Positions 13,837-24,689 of a stretch of DNA of 64,000 nt are shown piece by piece. Both the position numbers and the translations under genes were made by a program. How positions within the stretch are numbered: position 1 is the first letter of the stretch; the number at the start of each line of letters is the position of its first letter. Source of the stretch: Rhizoclosmatium globosum (Eukaryota > Chytridiomycota > Chytridiomycetes > Chytridiales > Chytriomycetaceae). The notes under the pieces are model-generated. The model did no database searches, was not told where the DNA came from, and was given only the letters and a program-made list of their open reading frames with translations. The stretch is taken from positions 1 to 64,000 of the forward strand of contig MCGO01000211.1 of NCBI GenBank assembly GCA_002104985.1, given 5' to 3'.

Positions 13837-16800
13837 ATGTCACAAGACCACGCCAACCATGCAGTACATGTTGAAGACGAAATATCAGTCTCACCACCAA
13901 CATCATCACCTTCGGGTTCCGACCAAACAGCTCCCTTTGACGAATTCCTCCGCGCTACAACCCCTGCCGTTGGACAGCCACACGCGTATTATCAACCTGC
14001 ACCAAACCCTGCAACTCCATTCTACCAACACCCACGCGGAATCGCTGGAATCGGACACTCCATTGCTCAGTCCCTGGCTCGAAGTGCCCGCTCCACAGCA
14101 TCAAGCTTGACCCGTCGGTCCTCTGCACAACCACCCATCCCGCCTGCAACGCCTTACTTCTACTACCCATGGACAAACTACAACCAACCCGTAAGCCCTC
14201 CCTCCCCCCTCCCCATTTCAACACGCGTATTCACTTCTAACCTTTCCCACACTCAATTTTCCAAAACAGCCATACATGATGCCAACCGTCCCACCACACC
14301 CGCAATCGGCCTACGGCGGCACAACAAGCGTTGCCACCTCCGGTATCCAAATGGGATCCCTGAGTCGCGACGAAAACGGCGACTCAATGCTTCGTCGACA
14401 CATCCAAATGATTAAGCAGGACGTTGAGCTTACGAATGGGGAGTTTATTTTGGATATCCCGTTGAGTCGGGAGTATGTGGAGAGTGTTTGTGAGACTGGG
14501 GATGAAGAGTTTACGCATTTGAGGTTTGTGTGGTTTTTTTTTTTAGTGATTGGTTTGTTGATGGTGTGGGGTTTAGGTATACGGCTTGTACGAAAAAGGC
14601 TGATGATTTCTCGGAGTTTTATACTTTGAGGCAGCAGGAGAAGGGGAGGCGGACTAAGATTGCTGTTGTTTGTACAATGTGGGTCCAGAGATTTTCATAG
14701 TCGTTCAGTAACATTTATGAAAATAGGTATAACGAGGATGACCAACTCCTGACGAAAACAATGTCCGCTGTTATGGACAACATTGCCTACTTGTGTTCAA
14801 TGAAAGGTCGCAAGGGTTGGGACCAAGATTCTTGGAAAGATATTTTCGTGGTGTTAATCTCTGATGGTGCGTTCTCGATTCCCCAAATATTTTCATTAAG
14901 CCTCATTTAGGTAAATCACAATGCAACAAGCGCTCCCTTGATATTCTTTCAGCCATGGGAATGTATATGGAAGGACTTCCCCGTTCCGACGTGAACGGAG
15001 AGCCGGTGCAAGCCCACATCTTCGAGCTTACGACGCAAGTTCGAATTGATAACTCTTTGGTTCCTCAGTATACTACTGGTCAAAGCGACAAGATTGTCCC
15101 GATGCAGACCATCTTCTTGTTGAAGGAGAAGAACGCAAAGAAAATCAATTCTCATCGTTGGTTCTTTAATGGGCTCTGCAAGATCCTGGATCCTGAAGTC
15201 TGTATTTTGATCGATGTTGGCACCAAGCCAACGAAGCAGAGTTTTTGGCACTTGTACCGGGGTGAGTTGTACCATCAGGTTAGATCGTGAATATTAAAAT
15301 GCGAGCTTGTAGCATTTCAAAGGAATGAAAACGTCGCTGGAGCGTGTGGAGAGATCTTTGCCGAACTTGGCTCGCACTGGCAGAATCTTTACAATCCTCT
15401 GGTCGCCACTCAAAACTTTGAGTATAAAATGTCAAACATTCTTGACAAGCCGCTTGAGTCTGTCTTGGGATATATTGCTGTTCTTCCAGGTGCCTTTTCA
15501 GCGTATCGATACCAGGCGTTACAAGGAACTCCGTTGGAGAGCTACTTCAAGGGTGAAGCTTTGCACAATGATCATTGCGAAGGAAGGCCGAATGTTTCTG
15601 AAAGCAATATGGTTTGTTTCGCATTATGCCCACGTGCAATATTCTAACAGTCGAACAGTATCTAGCTGAGGATCGTATTCTTTGCTTCGAACTTGTTATG
15701 AAAAGGGACAAGCGGTACATCCTGAAATACGTCAAGTCTGCACGTGCTGAAACCGACGTCCCCACTGAGTTGCATGACTTGATTAAGCAACGTCGTCGTT
15801 GGTTGAACGGTTCCTTCTTCGCGTCTGTCTACTCTGTTACGAATTATTACCGCCTTTTTCTCACAAAGCACACTTTCTTCCGAATGTTCTTGTTGACTCT
15901 CGAGACCATCTACAACTTGGTGAACATTATATACTCCTGGTTTAGTATCGCGAGTATTTACGTCTGCTTCTTTGTAAGTGGCATTGTTTCCTCTTTTCGA
16001 TAGTTAAACCATAATTTAGTTCATGTTCAACCTTGCCGCATCGGAAGATTTGGCTGCATGTACTCAAGCCGTTCTCGACTCAGCCACGCAGGACCCATTT
16101 TTTCCAATTGGTCCATATATGGCTCAGGCAACTCGCGGTATTTACATCGCAAGTTTTGTTTCAATCGTTGTCGCCTCACTTGGAAACAAGCCGACAACTA
16201 TCAAACCGCTCTTGAGCATTGTCACAATCATCTTTGGCATTTGTATGGCTCTGATGCTCACGTTAATTGGCTGGACGGTGTATTTGGACATCAAGAATAT
16301 CCCACCTGCTGTCAAGACATTGAATCAGTTTATCAAATATGTTCCATCTGACCCAAACTTCATGGATCTGGCGATTTCGTTGATGTGTACGTATGTCATG
16401 TATATTGTTGTCAGTATTGTGTACTTGGACCCTTGGCATCCATTTACGTGTTTGATTCAATATTTGCTCATGTCTCCAAGTTTTTCAAACGTCTTGATGG
16501 TATATGCTTGTAAGTGGTGAATTCGCCGGTCCAAGTTATCTGACAATTTGATACAGTCTGTAATATTCACGATATTTCTTGGGGAACAAAGGGTCAAGAT
16601 ACTGCCTCTGTAGGAGTTAGCGTTGAAATTCACAAGAACGAAAAGGGAAAGATGGTCGCAACCACTGAAGTCCCTGCGCCAGATTACGCAACTGAGTTGG
16701 AAAAGCTTAAGGAAATGGTGGCAGAGATGAAAAATCCTCATGCCGTTGTTACGCGAAGCAAAGACGTTAAGTCTGCTGAAGGTTTGTTTGTTTTGTTGAT

Positions 16801-17120
16801 TGGTGTGGAACTGGACCTAACGCCGTCGATATAGATCATTTCAAATCGTTCCGAACAAATGTATTGCTCTGTTGGTTTATTAGCAACTTTGCGTTGGCGT
16901 ACTTGCTTACCAACGAGTATGTGATCAAGAGAATGGGATCTCCAGGTTTGTGTACAGTTTCTGGTCCAAACAATTCTAAGATTGTCATTGAATAGGACGC
17001 GCAAATCCGTTTTTGGTGTTCTTGTTGTGGAGTGTTGCTGGTCTGACTGGAATTCGCTTCACTGGGGCGACCGTGTACATAATTCAGTGGCTGACGGAGA
17101 GAGCCGTCGACATGTTCTGA
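13837..17120 (+). CDS. Chitin synthase copy 5 (921 aa, 11 exons)
   Basis: Division-1 chitin synthase. Exons: 13837-14190, 14270-14523, 14577-14678, 14727-14866, 14911-15261, 15313-15611, 15659-15973, 16020-16509, 16557-16781, 16835-16945, 16996-17120. The joined frame is 921 residues without a stop. The N-terminal 200 residues are Ser/Pro/Tyr-rich. The core contains [14 protein letters not shown] and [18 protein letters not shown] near residue 540, followed by many membrane helices. The loop has [18 protein letters not shown] (subfamily B). It has the most introns in the array, with an extra one near the C-terminus (SPG|RANPF). It is 82 bp upstream of the F-box gene. Confidence 0.94.
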
Positions 17121-17202
17121 TTCCTTTCATATTTTTTGTCATTTTGTTGAGAACAATATATCCTTTTTATCTTACACTTAAAACGTTGATTAAAATTGCT
17201 GA

Positions 17203-20005
17203 ATGACTCGCCCACATCACATTATGGGCGGCTATACCACGTACTGCGCCCTCTGCGGAGTAACTCCGCTCCCAAACGATACCTGCTATTACTCTCGGGA
17301 CGATCCGGCAAAGGAGACTGATTACAATGCCGGGAACCAGAGTGCGTTTGAGAACCATCCACGACCTTGGAACAACAGACACATTGAACAAGTTCAAGTA
17401 CTGAGACCCAGTAACGGTTGTCCCTCTGACTATGGTTATGCGGACTGGGGTGGACCTTGGAACTGCAAAGACGGGGACAGTAGCAATCTTTGTAGATGGG
17501 GAGGAATTGGTTTTCACTCGGCATGTGTCTTGGTTCTTGTGAGCAGAGTTTGGTTGAAGGGACCCGCGTGGATTCAATTAGAGACGACGAAGCCATTGAT
17601 GTACCGAACCATGAAGGCGTTCGTCCGTTGGCTTTATGATATGTGGGATGAGGACAGAGGTCGCATTGAGGGAACTTACTATGGCATTGCTGAACCTCGG
17701 ATGAAACAAGATTGGGATCTTTTCACGGGAGAGGAATGGCTCCTGGCGAATCCGATTCTACTGCCTCCAATCTATGTTGCTGGAGTTGTTCCATGTACCA
17801 ACGAGAAATCTGCGAAACCGTCCAATGGAGGTATTCTAACGGACGGCTGCAAATAGACTCAATTTAACACGTTTGCACCTAGATTTTGAACCATCCGAAA
17901 CTGAATATTTTCTTCGCGTTCAACAAGAACTCCTGGCTTCATATCGACTACACTGTCAAGGATTCTATCTACGTTCAGGAATTCCAAGCTCATCCAATAG
18001 CCTCCAACCAATATCATATTCTCCTCTGAACAAACCACACTACTTCAAGTGCAACACAATCAGTGTCACACCATTTTCAAAAACCCCTGACGACATCCTC
18101 CTACTTATTATATCGTTCTTGGATCCACCATCCGTTTCACAATTGGAGCAATCTCATCCTCGATTCGCAAACTTACTCCGCGGGCCGATTGGCTCTTCGA
18201 TATGGCGTTGCTTTTGTATTGCTGATGAGTTAGTCTCGGTATACCCCGACGGAGTCTTGCGGTCCCTGCACACGCCTGAGATGCCAATGTCATGTGATTG
18301 GCGACGATTCTGGATTGACGCATCCATGAGTGAAAACGTTAAAAATCTGAAGAGGATTATGGGGATGGCGGATGTTTTGCTGGAACGTTTTTCGCAATCG
18401 TCTTATGCAAAGGATAGATTTAACAGAGATGAGAGTCATGACGAAGAGTTTGATGTCAGCGTTGGTGATGATGGTGGGAACGATAATGGTGACAATGGTC
18501 AGAGTGATGCCAACACCTTGACAGAACTACTCAATGACGCTTGTTTTCACGACGAAGAGATCCTTGTTGACGCGTACGTCGCAGAGATTGCATCTATTGA
18601 AGACCATGAGACACGAAAAGATCTTTTGACCAACTACTTGAGACAAATTACTGACGGAAGTTGGAAGGATCGATTCAAGCGATTTGCCCAGAATCATTCA
18701 AAAGTCTTTGCCGAATTTACTCCAGACACTGTGTACAGTCTGGCTGCAACAGTTAAATCAATTGAAATGCTCCAATTTTTCTTGAAGGAGTATGCAAACA
18801 GGGGGAATTTGGGGGAAGCAATGAAACGTTCTACACCAGCGTTTGCGTACAAGATTTGGAGCCTTGCTGATGCAGTTCCCATTGATATCTCATTGGCTTT
18901 AAGCGGTTCTGCCTGCCTTGACCCCACCCTTTTGGAGCTAATGTTGGACAAGCTCCCTGACAAGATGACTCCAGAACTCAAAGGAATAATTTTGAGAGCA
19001 ATGGGCCATGTTTGCCTCAATGCCCAACTTCTGTCTTTGGTGATATTCTTGAACAGATTCCCCAGTTGGATCAATGAACCTTGTAATGATGAAAATACGA
19101 CACTATTGAGCGCTGCAGTCAGCATGAAAGCTTACGATATTGTTCATTTACTGTGCAAGTCAGGTGCTAAACTGATAAGAAATACGAAAACAATGGAGTC
19201 AATTCTGTATGAGGCTCTAGTTTTCAATTCCAACATCAAAATGACCAAGATTTTGATTTCCTATGGAGCAAATATTAAAGATCTTTGGGCGGAAGGAGCG
19301 AAACAACCTACCTGGCCGTCAAGACAGGGCGCTGTCAACAGCGGATCAACGCTCCTGCATCTGGCTGTGGTACAGAAAAACTTGTTGGCACTTTATTTTC
19401 TTGTGAAGGAGCAGGGAATGGAAGTAAACGTACCTGATTCGCAGGGTAACACGGCCCTTCACTTGGCAGCTGGGATTCTTGTCGATACATATGATGGTGA
19501 TCGGGATGGATATGAATACCCTGGCGTTGAATACGATTTGTGTATTCTCAGCTCTTACCTCACAGATTTAATGAAAAGCGAGAGGATTGTCCCCAAAAGT
19601 GTTGTAACTAAGTTCCTGATCAATTATTTACTTGAGGGCGGGTATGAATGGGTGAATGGAAACGTTAATGGCTCTTTCAGACTGAAAGCAGGACATTCAG
19701 GACCTTCAGACTTTACTGTTCTCTTTCGTTATGCTCCTGGACATGTATGGTGGGATCTGAAAGGAGAAAATATTTGGAAAGAACTTCAGCCAGACATGGT
19801 GGGAACACTTTGTTCAAGTGGATATAGGATTCCACCACACCCAGTTCACATCATTCAAATGCTTATTGAGTTAGGTTCCGATATGACTGCAGTCAACAAG
19901 AATGGACAGACTGCATTGGATATTGCGATTGCTGGTGGGGAGGGGTGTAAAATGAATGTCAAGGCGTTGGAAGTGGCAATGAAGGAGTTGAAGGTATCTG
20001 CATAG
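17203..20005 (+). CDS. F-box and ankyrin-repeat protein (916 aa, 2 exons)
   Basis: Exons 17203-17830 and 17883-20005. The 52-nt intron (GTATTCTAAC..CACCTAG) removes an in-frame TAG and joins two long frames exactly (NG|DFEPSE). Residues 1-210 form a Trp/Cys-rich region (CALCGVTPLPNDTCYY) of a kind I do not recognise. Around residues 270-320 is an F-box (TPDDILLLIISFLDPPSVSQ, then WRRFW about 70 residues on). Roughly residues 590-700 and 870-900 contain ankyrin-type repeats (TTLLSAAVSMKAYDIVHLL, STLLHLAVVQKN, NTALHLAAG, QTALDIAIAGG). F-box proteins usually act as substrate adaptors of SCF ubiquitin ligases, with ankyrin repeats binding the target; the target here is unknown. The retrotransposon begins 89 bp after the stop. 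Confidence 0.88.
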
Positions 20006-20093
20006 GTACAAACCGTAGTTAGTTGGATAGTATTATTAGTGTTCTGCATTTCTTGTGGCTGTCAAGAATAAAGTCCGAAAGGTGTTTTGAACA

Positions 20094-20236
20094 TGTTGGA
20101 ATGGAACGGAGCAAGCGGAGCAAGCTCCGAAGCGCCTCGTTTAATAAATAATAATTCTCCCACAAAACTCTATCGTTCACCCGAACACAGCGATCCAGTA
20201 CTAAGCGCCTGCCACCGATCCCTTGCCTCTCTATCA
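20094..20236 (+). repeat. 5' LTR of the copia element
   Basis: 143 bp, TG..CA termini, preceded by the target duplication GAACA. It carries the A/T-rich stretch TTTAATAAATAATAATTC, shared with the 3' LTR except for a 4-base difference. I could not recognise a canonical tRNA primer-binding site just inside the LTR (GATTAATAGCCTC). Confidence 0.95.
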
Positions 20237-20506
20237 GATTAATAGCCTCAAGCTCGACCCTGATAACGATTGCAAGCTAAGAAAACAAAACAGAACGAGG
20301 AATCTTAAGAGCAAATCTAAGTTTCCCTTTATTTTAAACAACAAGTGCTTCTAAAAGCCCAAAACAAGAACAAGAAAGCACATTGCTACGTCCACGGTTC
20401 AATCCCAAGTCGCCTGATTAGCCCCTTACCAGACCGTGCCACCACTCTAACCAACTCTCAGTGAAAATTTTTTGCGCCTCAACGCATTAACGCCTCAATT
20501 TCCAGA

Positions 20507-21976
20507 ATGACGTCCAACAACACCAACAATATGCGCACTCCGTTCATGCTTGAAGCGAGTAACATCAGCGAGTACCCACAATGGGCCGAAGACATCCTCG
20601 GAGTCGCTGCACAACACAAAGTCGACCACACCATCCACCACCCGGAGGATCACGATCCAAACGACAACGAATACATGCAATGGCTTGGACCCGGTGGTGT
20701 CTTGGAAGAAGATCCATTGTTGTTGAACTACGCGTACTTTGACAATCCAGACGACGCGGATGACCCATTCGTTCTCGAATCCACGCGTGAAGAAGGAATC
20801 TGTCCAGGAGACTTCAGAGCAAACGCTGTTGCGAAAAGAATCATCAGAATGAACATCTCCGAAGAACTCTACGGCGTTGTCCAGAAGCAAACCAAAATGG
20901 CACAAACCTGGATGCGAAACTTGAAGACGTTGTACGACTCCCAGAACGAAGTTTCTGCCGAAGACACCGTCAAGGAATGGATCAACCTCCAGCACTTGTC
21001 GTCGGAAACTATCTCGGAATACTTCAACAAAATGTCGAAGATCATTAGTCAGATGGAACAAGACCGCAACAACCCACGATTCGCTCCTCACCTTGCTACC
21101 CGCATCGCCATTAACCACATCATAGACAAGCTGTATCGTCCAGTTTTTGGTTCCCAGCTTGACACCCTCAAGGGATACAACTACACCACCCGCGACGCCC
21201 TACTTGCCAAGCTCTTGACTCTTGAACGCAACCTTGGTTTCAAGCCCACGCGTGACACCACTCTGCTGACCGACCCCAGATATGACCATGGTTACGATCC
21301 CCGCGGCGAACGTGACAGTAAACGCTACCGCGGCAGAGGCGGTGCAAGAGGCGGTAGAGGCGGCCGAGGAGGCGGACGTGGCGATTACAGGGGCAGAAAC
21401 GGTGAGGGTGACGTTAATAACCCAAACAAAGACAGAGGCAACGAACGTGGCGGACACCCATATGGCAGACCTAGCAAACAAGATCAACAAGACCATGAGC
21501 AAGGACCAACTCACCCGCTCGAGTCTTCCAAAGCACGACCACCTTCGAACTGCCGAGCCTGCGGTGGACCCCACTTCAGAATCCAATGTCACAAGAATCC
21601 CAACTACGCCTACAACGCCCTTCTCCCTCTCCCTAAAGGAGCCAAAATCCTACCACCCAACAGGATCCGATCTGACATCAGACAACACCCTGCTATTATC
21701 CAACTCCTACAAACTACCTATCCCAAATACTCCCAACAGCAACAACAGCAGCCTCAACACTTTCAACAATTCCCTCCCTATCCCCAACATCCCCAATTCC
21801 TCCCCTACCACCAGCAACAATTCCTCCCACAACCCTACGTCCTCGTCGCTGCCCAGGGACTTGCGAACGTGAATCAACCGCAACCCGCACAACAACCAAC
21901 GCAGCAACAGGAACAGGAACCTCAGAATCAGATCGTCGTTGCCAACCAAACGGGTTTTCGCAGAGGCCAGCAGTAG
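20507..21976 (+). CDS. gag: Gag polyprotein of the copia element (489 aa)
   Basis: Capsid-type protein. The N-terminal region has a Gag-like helical domain, an RGG-rich basic stretch (GRGGARGGRGGRGGGRG, about residues 268-290) and one zinc knuckle CRACGGPHFRIQC (about residues 351-363). The knuckle spacing is C-x2-C-x3-H-x4-C, one residue shorter than the usual C-x2-C-x4-H-x4-C. The C-terminus is Gln/Pro-rich. The stop TAG lies in the loop of a small hairpin, immediately after a possible slippery heptamer. The ATG at 20507 follows 270 bp of leader after the 5' LTR. Confidence 0.9.
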   Translation: MTSNNTNNMRTPFMLEASNISEYPQWAEDILGVAAQHKVDHTIHHPEDHDPNDNEYMQWLGPGGVLEEDPLLLNYAYFDNPDDADDPFVLESTREEGICPGDFRANAVAKRIIRMNISEELYGVVQKQTKMAQTWMRNLKTLYDSQNEVSAEDTVKEWINLQHLSSETISEYFNKMSKIISQMEQDRNNPRFAPHLATRIAINHIIDKLYRPVFGSQLDTLKGYNYTTRDALLAKLLTLERNLGFKPTRDTTLLTDPRYDHGYDPRGERDSKRYRGRGGARGGRGGRGGGRGDYRGRNGEGDVNNPNKDRGNERGGHPYGRPSKQDQQDHEQGPTHPLESSKARPPSNCRACGGPHFRIQCHKNPNYAYNALLPLPKGAKILPPNRIRSDIRQHPAIIQLLQTTYPKYSQQQQQQPQHFQQFPPYPQHPQFLPYHQQQFLPQPYVLVAAQGLANVNQPQPAQQPTQQQEQEPQNQIVVANQTGFRRGQQ

Positions 21977-21983
21977 CCTGGCC
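21952..21983 (+). promoter_or_regulatory. Candidate -1 ribosomal frameshift signal at the end of gag
   Basis: G GGT TTT (21952-21958) is an XXXYYYZ heptamer in the zero frame of gag. After a 6-nt spacer comes a 6-bp stem, GGCCAG (21965-21970) with CTGGCC (21978-21983), whose 7-nt loop contains the gag TAG. The -1 frame is open before and after this point and encodes the conserved repeat VDSAIK directly downstream. The arrangement fits programmed frameshifting, but function is inferred. Confidence 0.5.
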
Positions 21984-21989
21984 GGTCGT

Positions 21990-22330
21990 CGGAGCTGTGG
22001 ATAGTGCTATTAAAACCAGGGGGCATGAGGGTTATTACATACCTCATGGGGAAATCAATCCCCCCCACAACGCTAAGTCCACCTCTTATCAACTCATCCT
22101 GGTTGATCCACAGCTCCCCACCCCATCAGCACACCCGATACCCCAACCTCATCAACGATCTGATACCCAACCACTGTCTGGACCCGCGGCGCTGAACGTC
22201 GGAAATGTGGACTCGGCGATTAAAACCGGGGGGAATGAGGAAAATACACCTCATGGGAATAGTAATCCCCCCAGAATGCTAAGTCCCATCCCCACACATC
22301 ATATTCGGTTGATCCACATCTTCCCACCTC
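21990..22330 (+). repeat. Two tandem 210-bp degenerate repeats at the gag-pol junction
   Basis: GTGGATAGTGC at 21997 and GTGGACTCGGC at 22207 start matching units 210 bp (70 codons) apart. Both encode VDSAIKT..E..PHG..NPP and then NAKS..VDP.LPT. Many differences are synonymous (GAT/GAC, GCT/GCG, and serine AGT versus TCG), which points to past protein-level selection. Copy 1 has seven C in the AAT-C-run and copy 2 has six, which changes frame in the middle of copy 2. The units also contain pairing segments such as GAGCTGTGGAT with ATCCACAGCTC. Confidence 0.75.
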
Positions 22331-22445
22331 AGCAAAACCAACCGCACCTCAACCCAAACTAAAACCTCCAGACCACTCCACATTCGCGATTCGGAAAGCC
22401 CTTCGCGCTCTAAAATGGCCAGACCACCGACGCCAAGACAACTCT

Positions 22446-24425
22446 ATGTCGCAGAAGAAAACGTTTCAGTTACCCAAACGAATCGACTATCAACCGGAAG
22501 ATGCACTCACCACGAAACAGCTTCTGGATGTTGAAGTCGCAATGCTGACAGATTGGATTACTGGAATTGACCACGCACTACTCGCGAAATTCGTCGATTC
22601 AGTACCTGTTGAAAAGACATCAGAACGGGATCCAATGCAGAACTACGCGTTTGAGCTCGTACCTGAGAAGTTTCCCATCGTCATCGACGGCGGAGCTACG
22701 AAGACCTGCTTCAAGACGACCGACTTCTTTTTGACGTACAGGAGCTGCTCGCGTACATCTAAAACTGCGAATGAGAATGGACCTCTTCAAATCACAGGCG
22801 AAGGAGACGCACTTGTAGTACTTCCCAACGGAACGGAACTCTACATCAAGAACGCCAATCACGCTCCCGAGCTCCCGAACGTCCACCTCTTAGCAACGAA
22901 TGATATCGAATCCAACGGCTTTCACTTCGAGTCGAACCGAGGTTTACCTGGTTACATATATGTTACTAACACAACAAACACATATGGACCACACGAACCA
23001 CTCCTGCAAACGGTTAAGCTCAATGGACTCCACTTCCTGCCGATTCAAGGCCAACCAAATCCGAAGTCGCTCTCGAAACAACTACGCTCGCTCATATCAG
23101 CCAAACTCCAGGATATACGACTTCGAGACCTGTCGAAAGCACAGTTGGAACGAGCTACAAGACAGTTATTGCATGATATTGAAGAACACGAACTACGGCA
23201 TCGTACCTTTGGACACGCCAGCGACGCACGCTTGAAGTACATGCAGAAACATGGAACGACGTCGGACTTGACCCCAATTCAGTTTCCAGCCCGGCGAACA
23301 GCGTGTGGATCTTGCGAAAGCTGCAAAACAAATAAGGCTCCCTTCAATACCCCATCCTCCAAACCCCCTCCCTTACCTGGCGAGCTCCTTGGATTCGACG
23401 TGTTTGAAATCTCCCCGCCACATCTGGGAAAGTACCCATACGGACTCGTCATGAAGGATTATGGAGGACGACAGATAGCAGTTGAACTCATGGAACACAA
23501 GGATGAAGCCCTGGTACACGCAATCAGAATGCATCAAATCTACAAACATAAGTTTGGACTCACCACGAAACGAGTTCGAATGGACCCAGGGGAACTTGGT
23601 CGTTCTGCCGCCTTTCAAAAGTACTGTCAGCTAAACAACATTGAGTTTGAAGTAGGCGTACCTGAATACCCACAAATGGACGGCGGACCCGAGCGATCTA
23701 TCCAGACCTTGACCAAGATGACAAGAACCTTCTTGTTCGACTGCGACGCACCTTGGGAATACTGGGGTTATGCCATGATTCACGCAGCCGATATTCACAA
23801 TGTCTTACCGGTACTCAGCCACGGTATCGAGAGTCCAGACTACGAGACTACTGGAATCAGGCCAAAAGTCGCTCATTTCAAGCCCTTTGGCTGTGCCGTC
23901 AAGTATTGTCCAGTATCTACGCAGGTTGTTAGCAAGATGCAACCCAAGAGACTTGTTGGTATCTACCTTGGAGCGCCAACACCATCGAAGGCACGCGTCT
24001 TGGATCCAGAAACCGGCCGTGTACTTGAAGTCCGATACAAGGACTGCGCCTTTCTCCCGAAGGTATACCCGAAGTGGCCTAAGTTTGTTCCCGACAGACT
24101 CGGACCTGGTTTCGACGTCAAACGTATCAAGAACCAAGACAACGGTGCTGTTGATACTAACGTTAGACGACACCTTGAACTGCTTGAACAAGCACGAAAC
24201 CAACCTCTGAGCGCGGAAACACTGAAAGCCCTCCGACATAATCGTCCCCAGCCGACGCTACACCGCTCTGTACTCAAAGCCAACGCTGCGAGGACAACAC
24301 TTGAACAGATGGAGAAATCACTATCAAAGACGTTAGTGCACCCCAACCAACCCCACCATCCCTCTCCCAATCACCCCTTACCTCTCATCCTCAATCAAAC
24401 GTGTGGGACGCTGCGCGATAACTGA
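22446..24425 (+). CDS. pol: Pol, N-terminal part: protease and integrase (659 aa)
   Basis: The frame is open upstream to 22266 and probably continues from the gag junction rather than starting at the ATG 22446. Around residue 80 is a retropepsin-like active site with DGGAT in place of the usual DTGA/DSGA. The GAG-pre-integrase zinc finger lies near residues 250-305 (HRTFGH then CGSCESC). The integrase core has its DDE residues: D in GFDVFE (about 317), D in RMDPGE (about 379) and E in GGPERS (about 415). A TGA ends the frame at 24423-24425 and more stops follow before the reverse transcriptase region, so the polyprotein is interrupted here. Whether one frameshift or several changes caused this cannot be told from sequence alone. 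Confidence 0.85.
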   Translation: MSQKKTFQLPKRIDYQPEDALTTKQLLDVEVAMLTDWITGIDHALLAKFVDSVPVEKTSERDPMQNYAFELVPEKFPIVIDGGATKTCFKTTDFFLTYRSCSRTSKTANENGPLQITGEGDALVVLPNGTELYIKNANHAPELPNVHLLATNDIESNGFHFESNRGLPGYIYVTNTTNTYGPHEPLLQTVKLNGLHFLPIQGQPNPKSLSKQLRSLISAKLQDIRLRDLSKAQLERATRQLLHDIEEHELRHRTFGHASDARLKYMQKHGTTSDLTPIQFPARRTACGSCESCKTNKAPFNTPSSKPPPLPGELLGFDVFEISPPHLGKYPYGLVMKDYGGRQIAVELMEHKDEALVHAIRMHQIYKHKFGLTTKRVRMDPGELGRSAAFQKYCQLNNIEFEVGVPEYPQMDGGPERSIQTLTKMTRTFLFDCDAPWEYWGYAMIHAADIHNVLPVLSHGIESPDYETTGIRPKVAHFKPFGCAVKYCPVSTQVVSKMQPKRLVGIYLGAPTPSKARVLDPETGRVLEVRYKDCAFLPKVYPKWPKFVPDRLGPGFDVKRIKNQDNGAVDTNVRRHLELLEQARNQPLSAETLKALRHNRPQPTLHRSVLKANAARTTLEQMEKSLSKTLVHPNQPHHPSPNHPLPLILNQTCGTLRDN

Positions 24426-24447
24426 TTTGACCGAGAGAAGGCTCTGT

Positions 24448-24459
24448 TTGAGGGGAAGT
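24448..24459 (+). other. Internal polypurine tract-like sequence
   Basis: TTGAGGGGAAGT is identical to the 12 bases at 26800-26811 that form the polypurine tract abutting the 3' LTR. Ty1 is known to have a second, internal polypurine tract that primes plus-strand DNA; this may be the equivalent. Confidence 0.5.
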
Positions 24460-24689
24460 TAACGAACAACAAAACACAACAACTGGTACCATACCACAAC
24501 GACTACCGGTACCATACCGTAGCGAGCGAAGGCCTTCCAACCCCAATCCTATAACAACCCCGCTAACGCGGCTTATCCCAACATATATACCGTCCAACGG
24601 AAACCCAAACTCCCAACCCAAACATCCAACTCATCGAACAACCGATACACTAATCACCTAAACCCTGCACCAGTAAGATAACCAATCGA

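Noticed and set aside
20237..20260. tRNA primer-binding site just inside the 5' LTR
   Set aside because: GATTAATAGCCTCAAGC does not match a tRNA 3' end or an initiator tRNA half that I can recognise, so I did not annotate it.
21282..21872. Ala/Thr/Asn/Ser-rich frame inside gag
   Set aside because: An out-of-frame shadow of the RGG and Gln/Pro-rich gag region; no motif and no upstream start.
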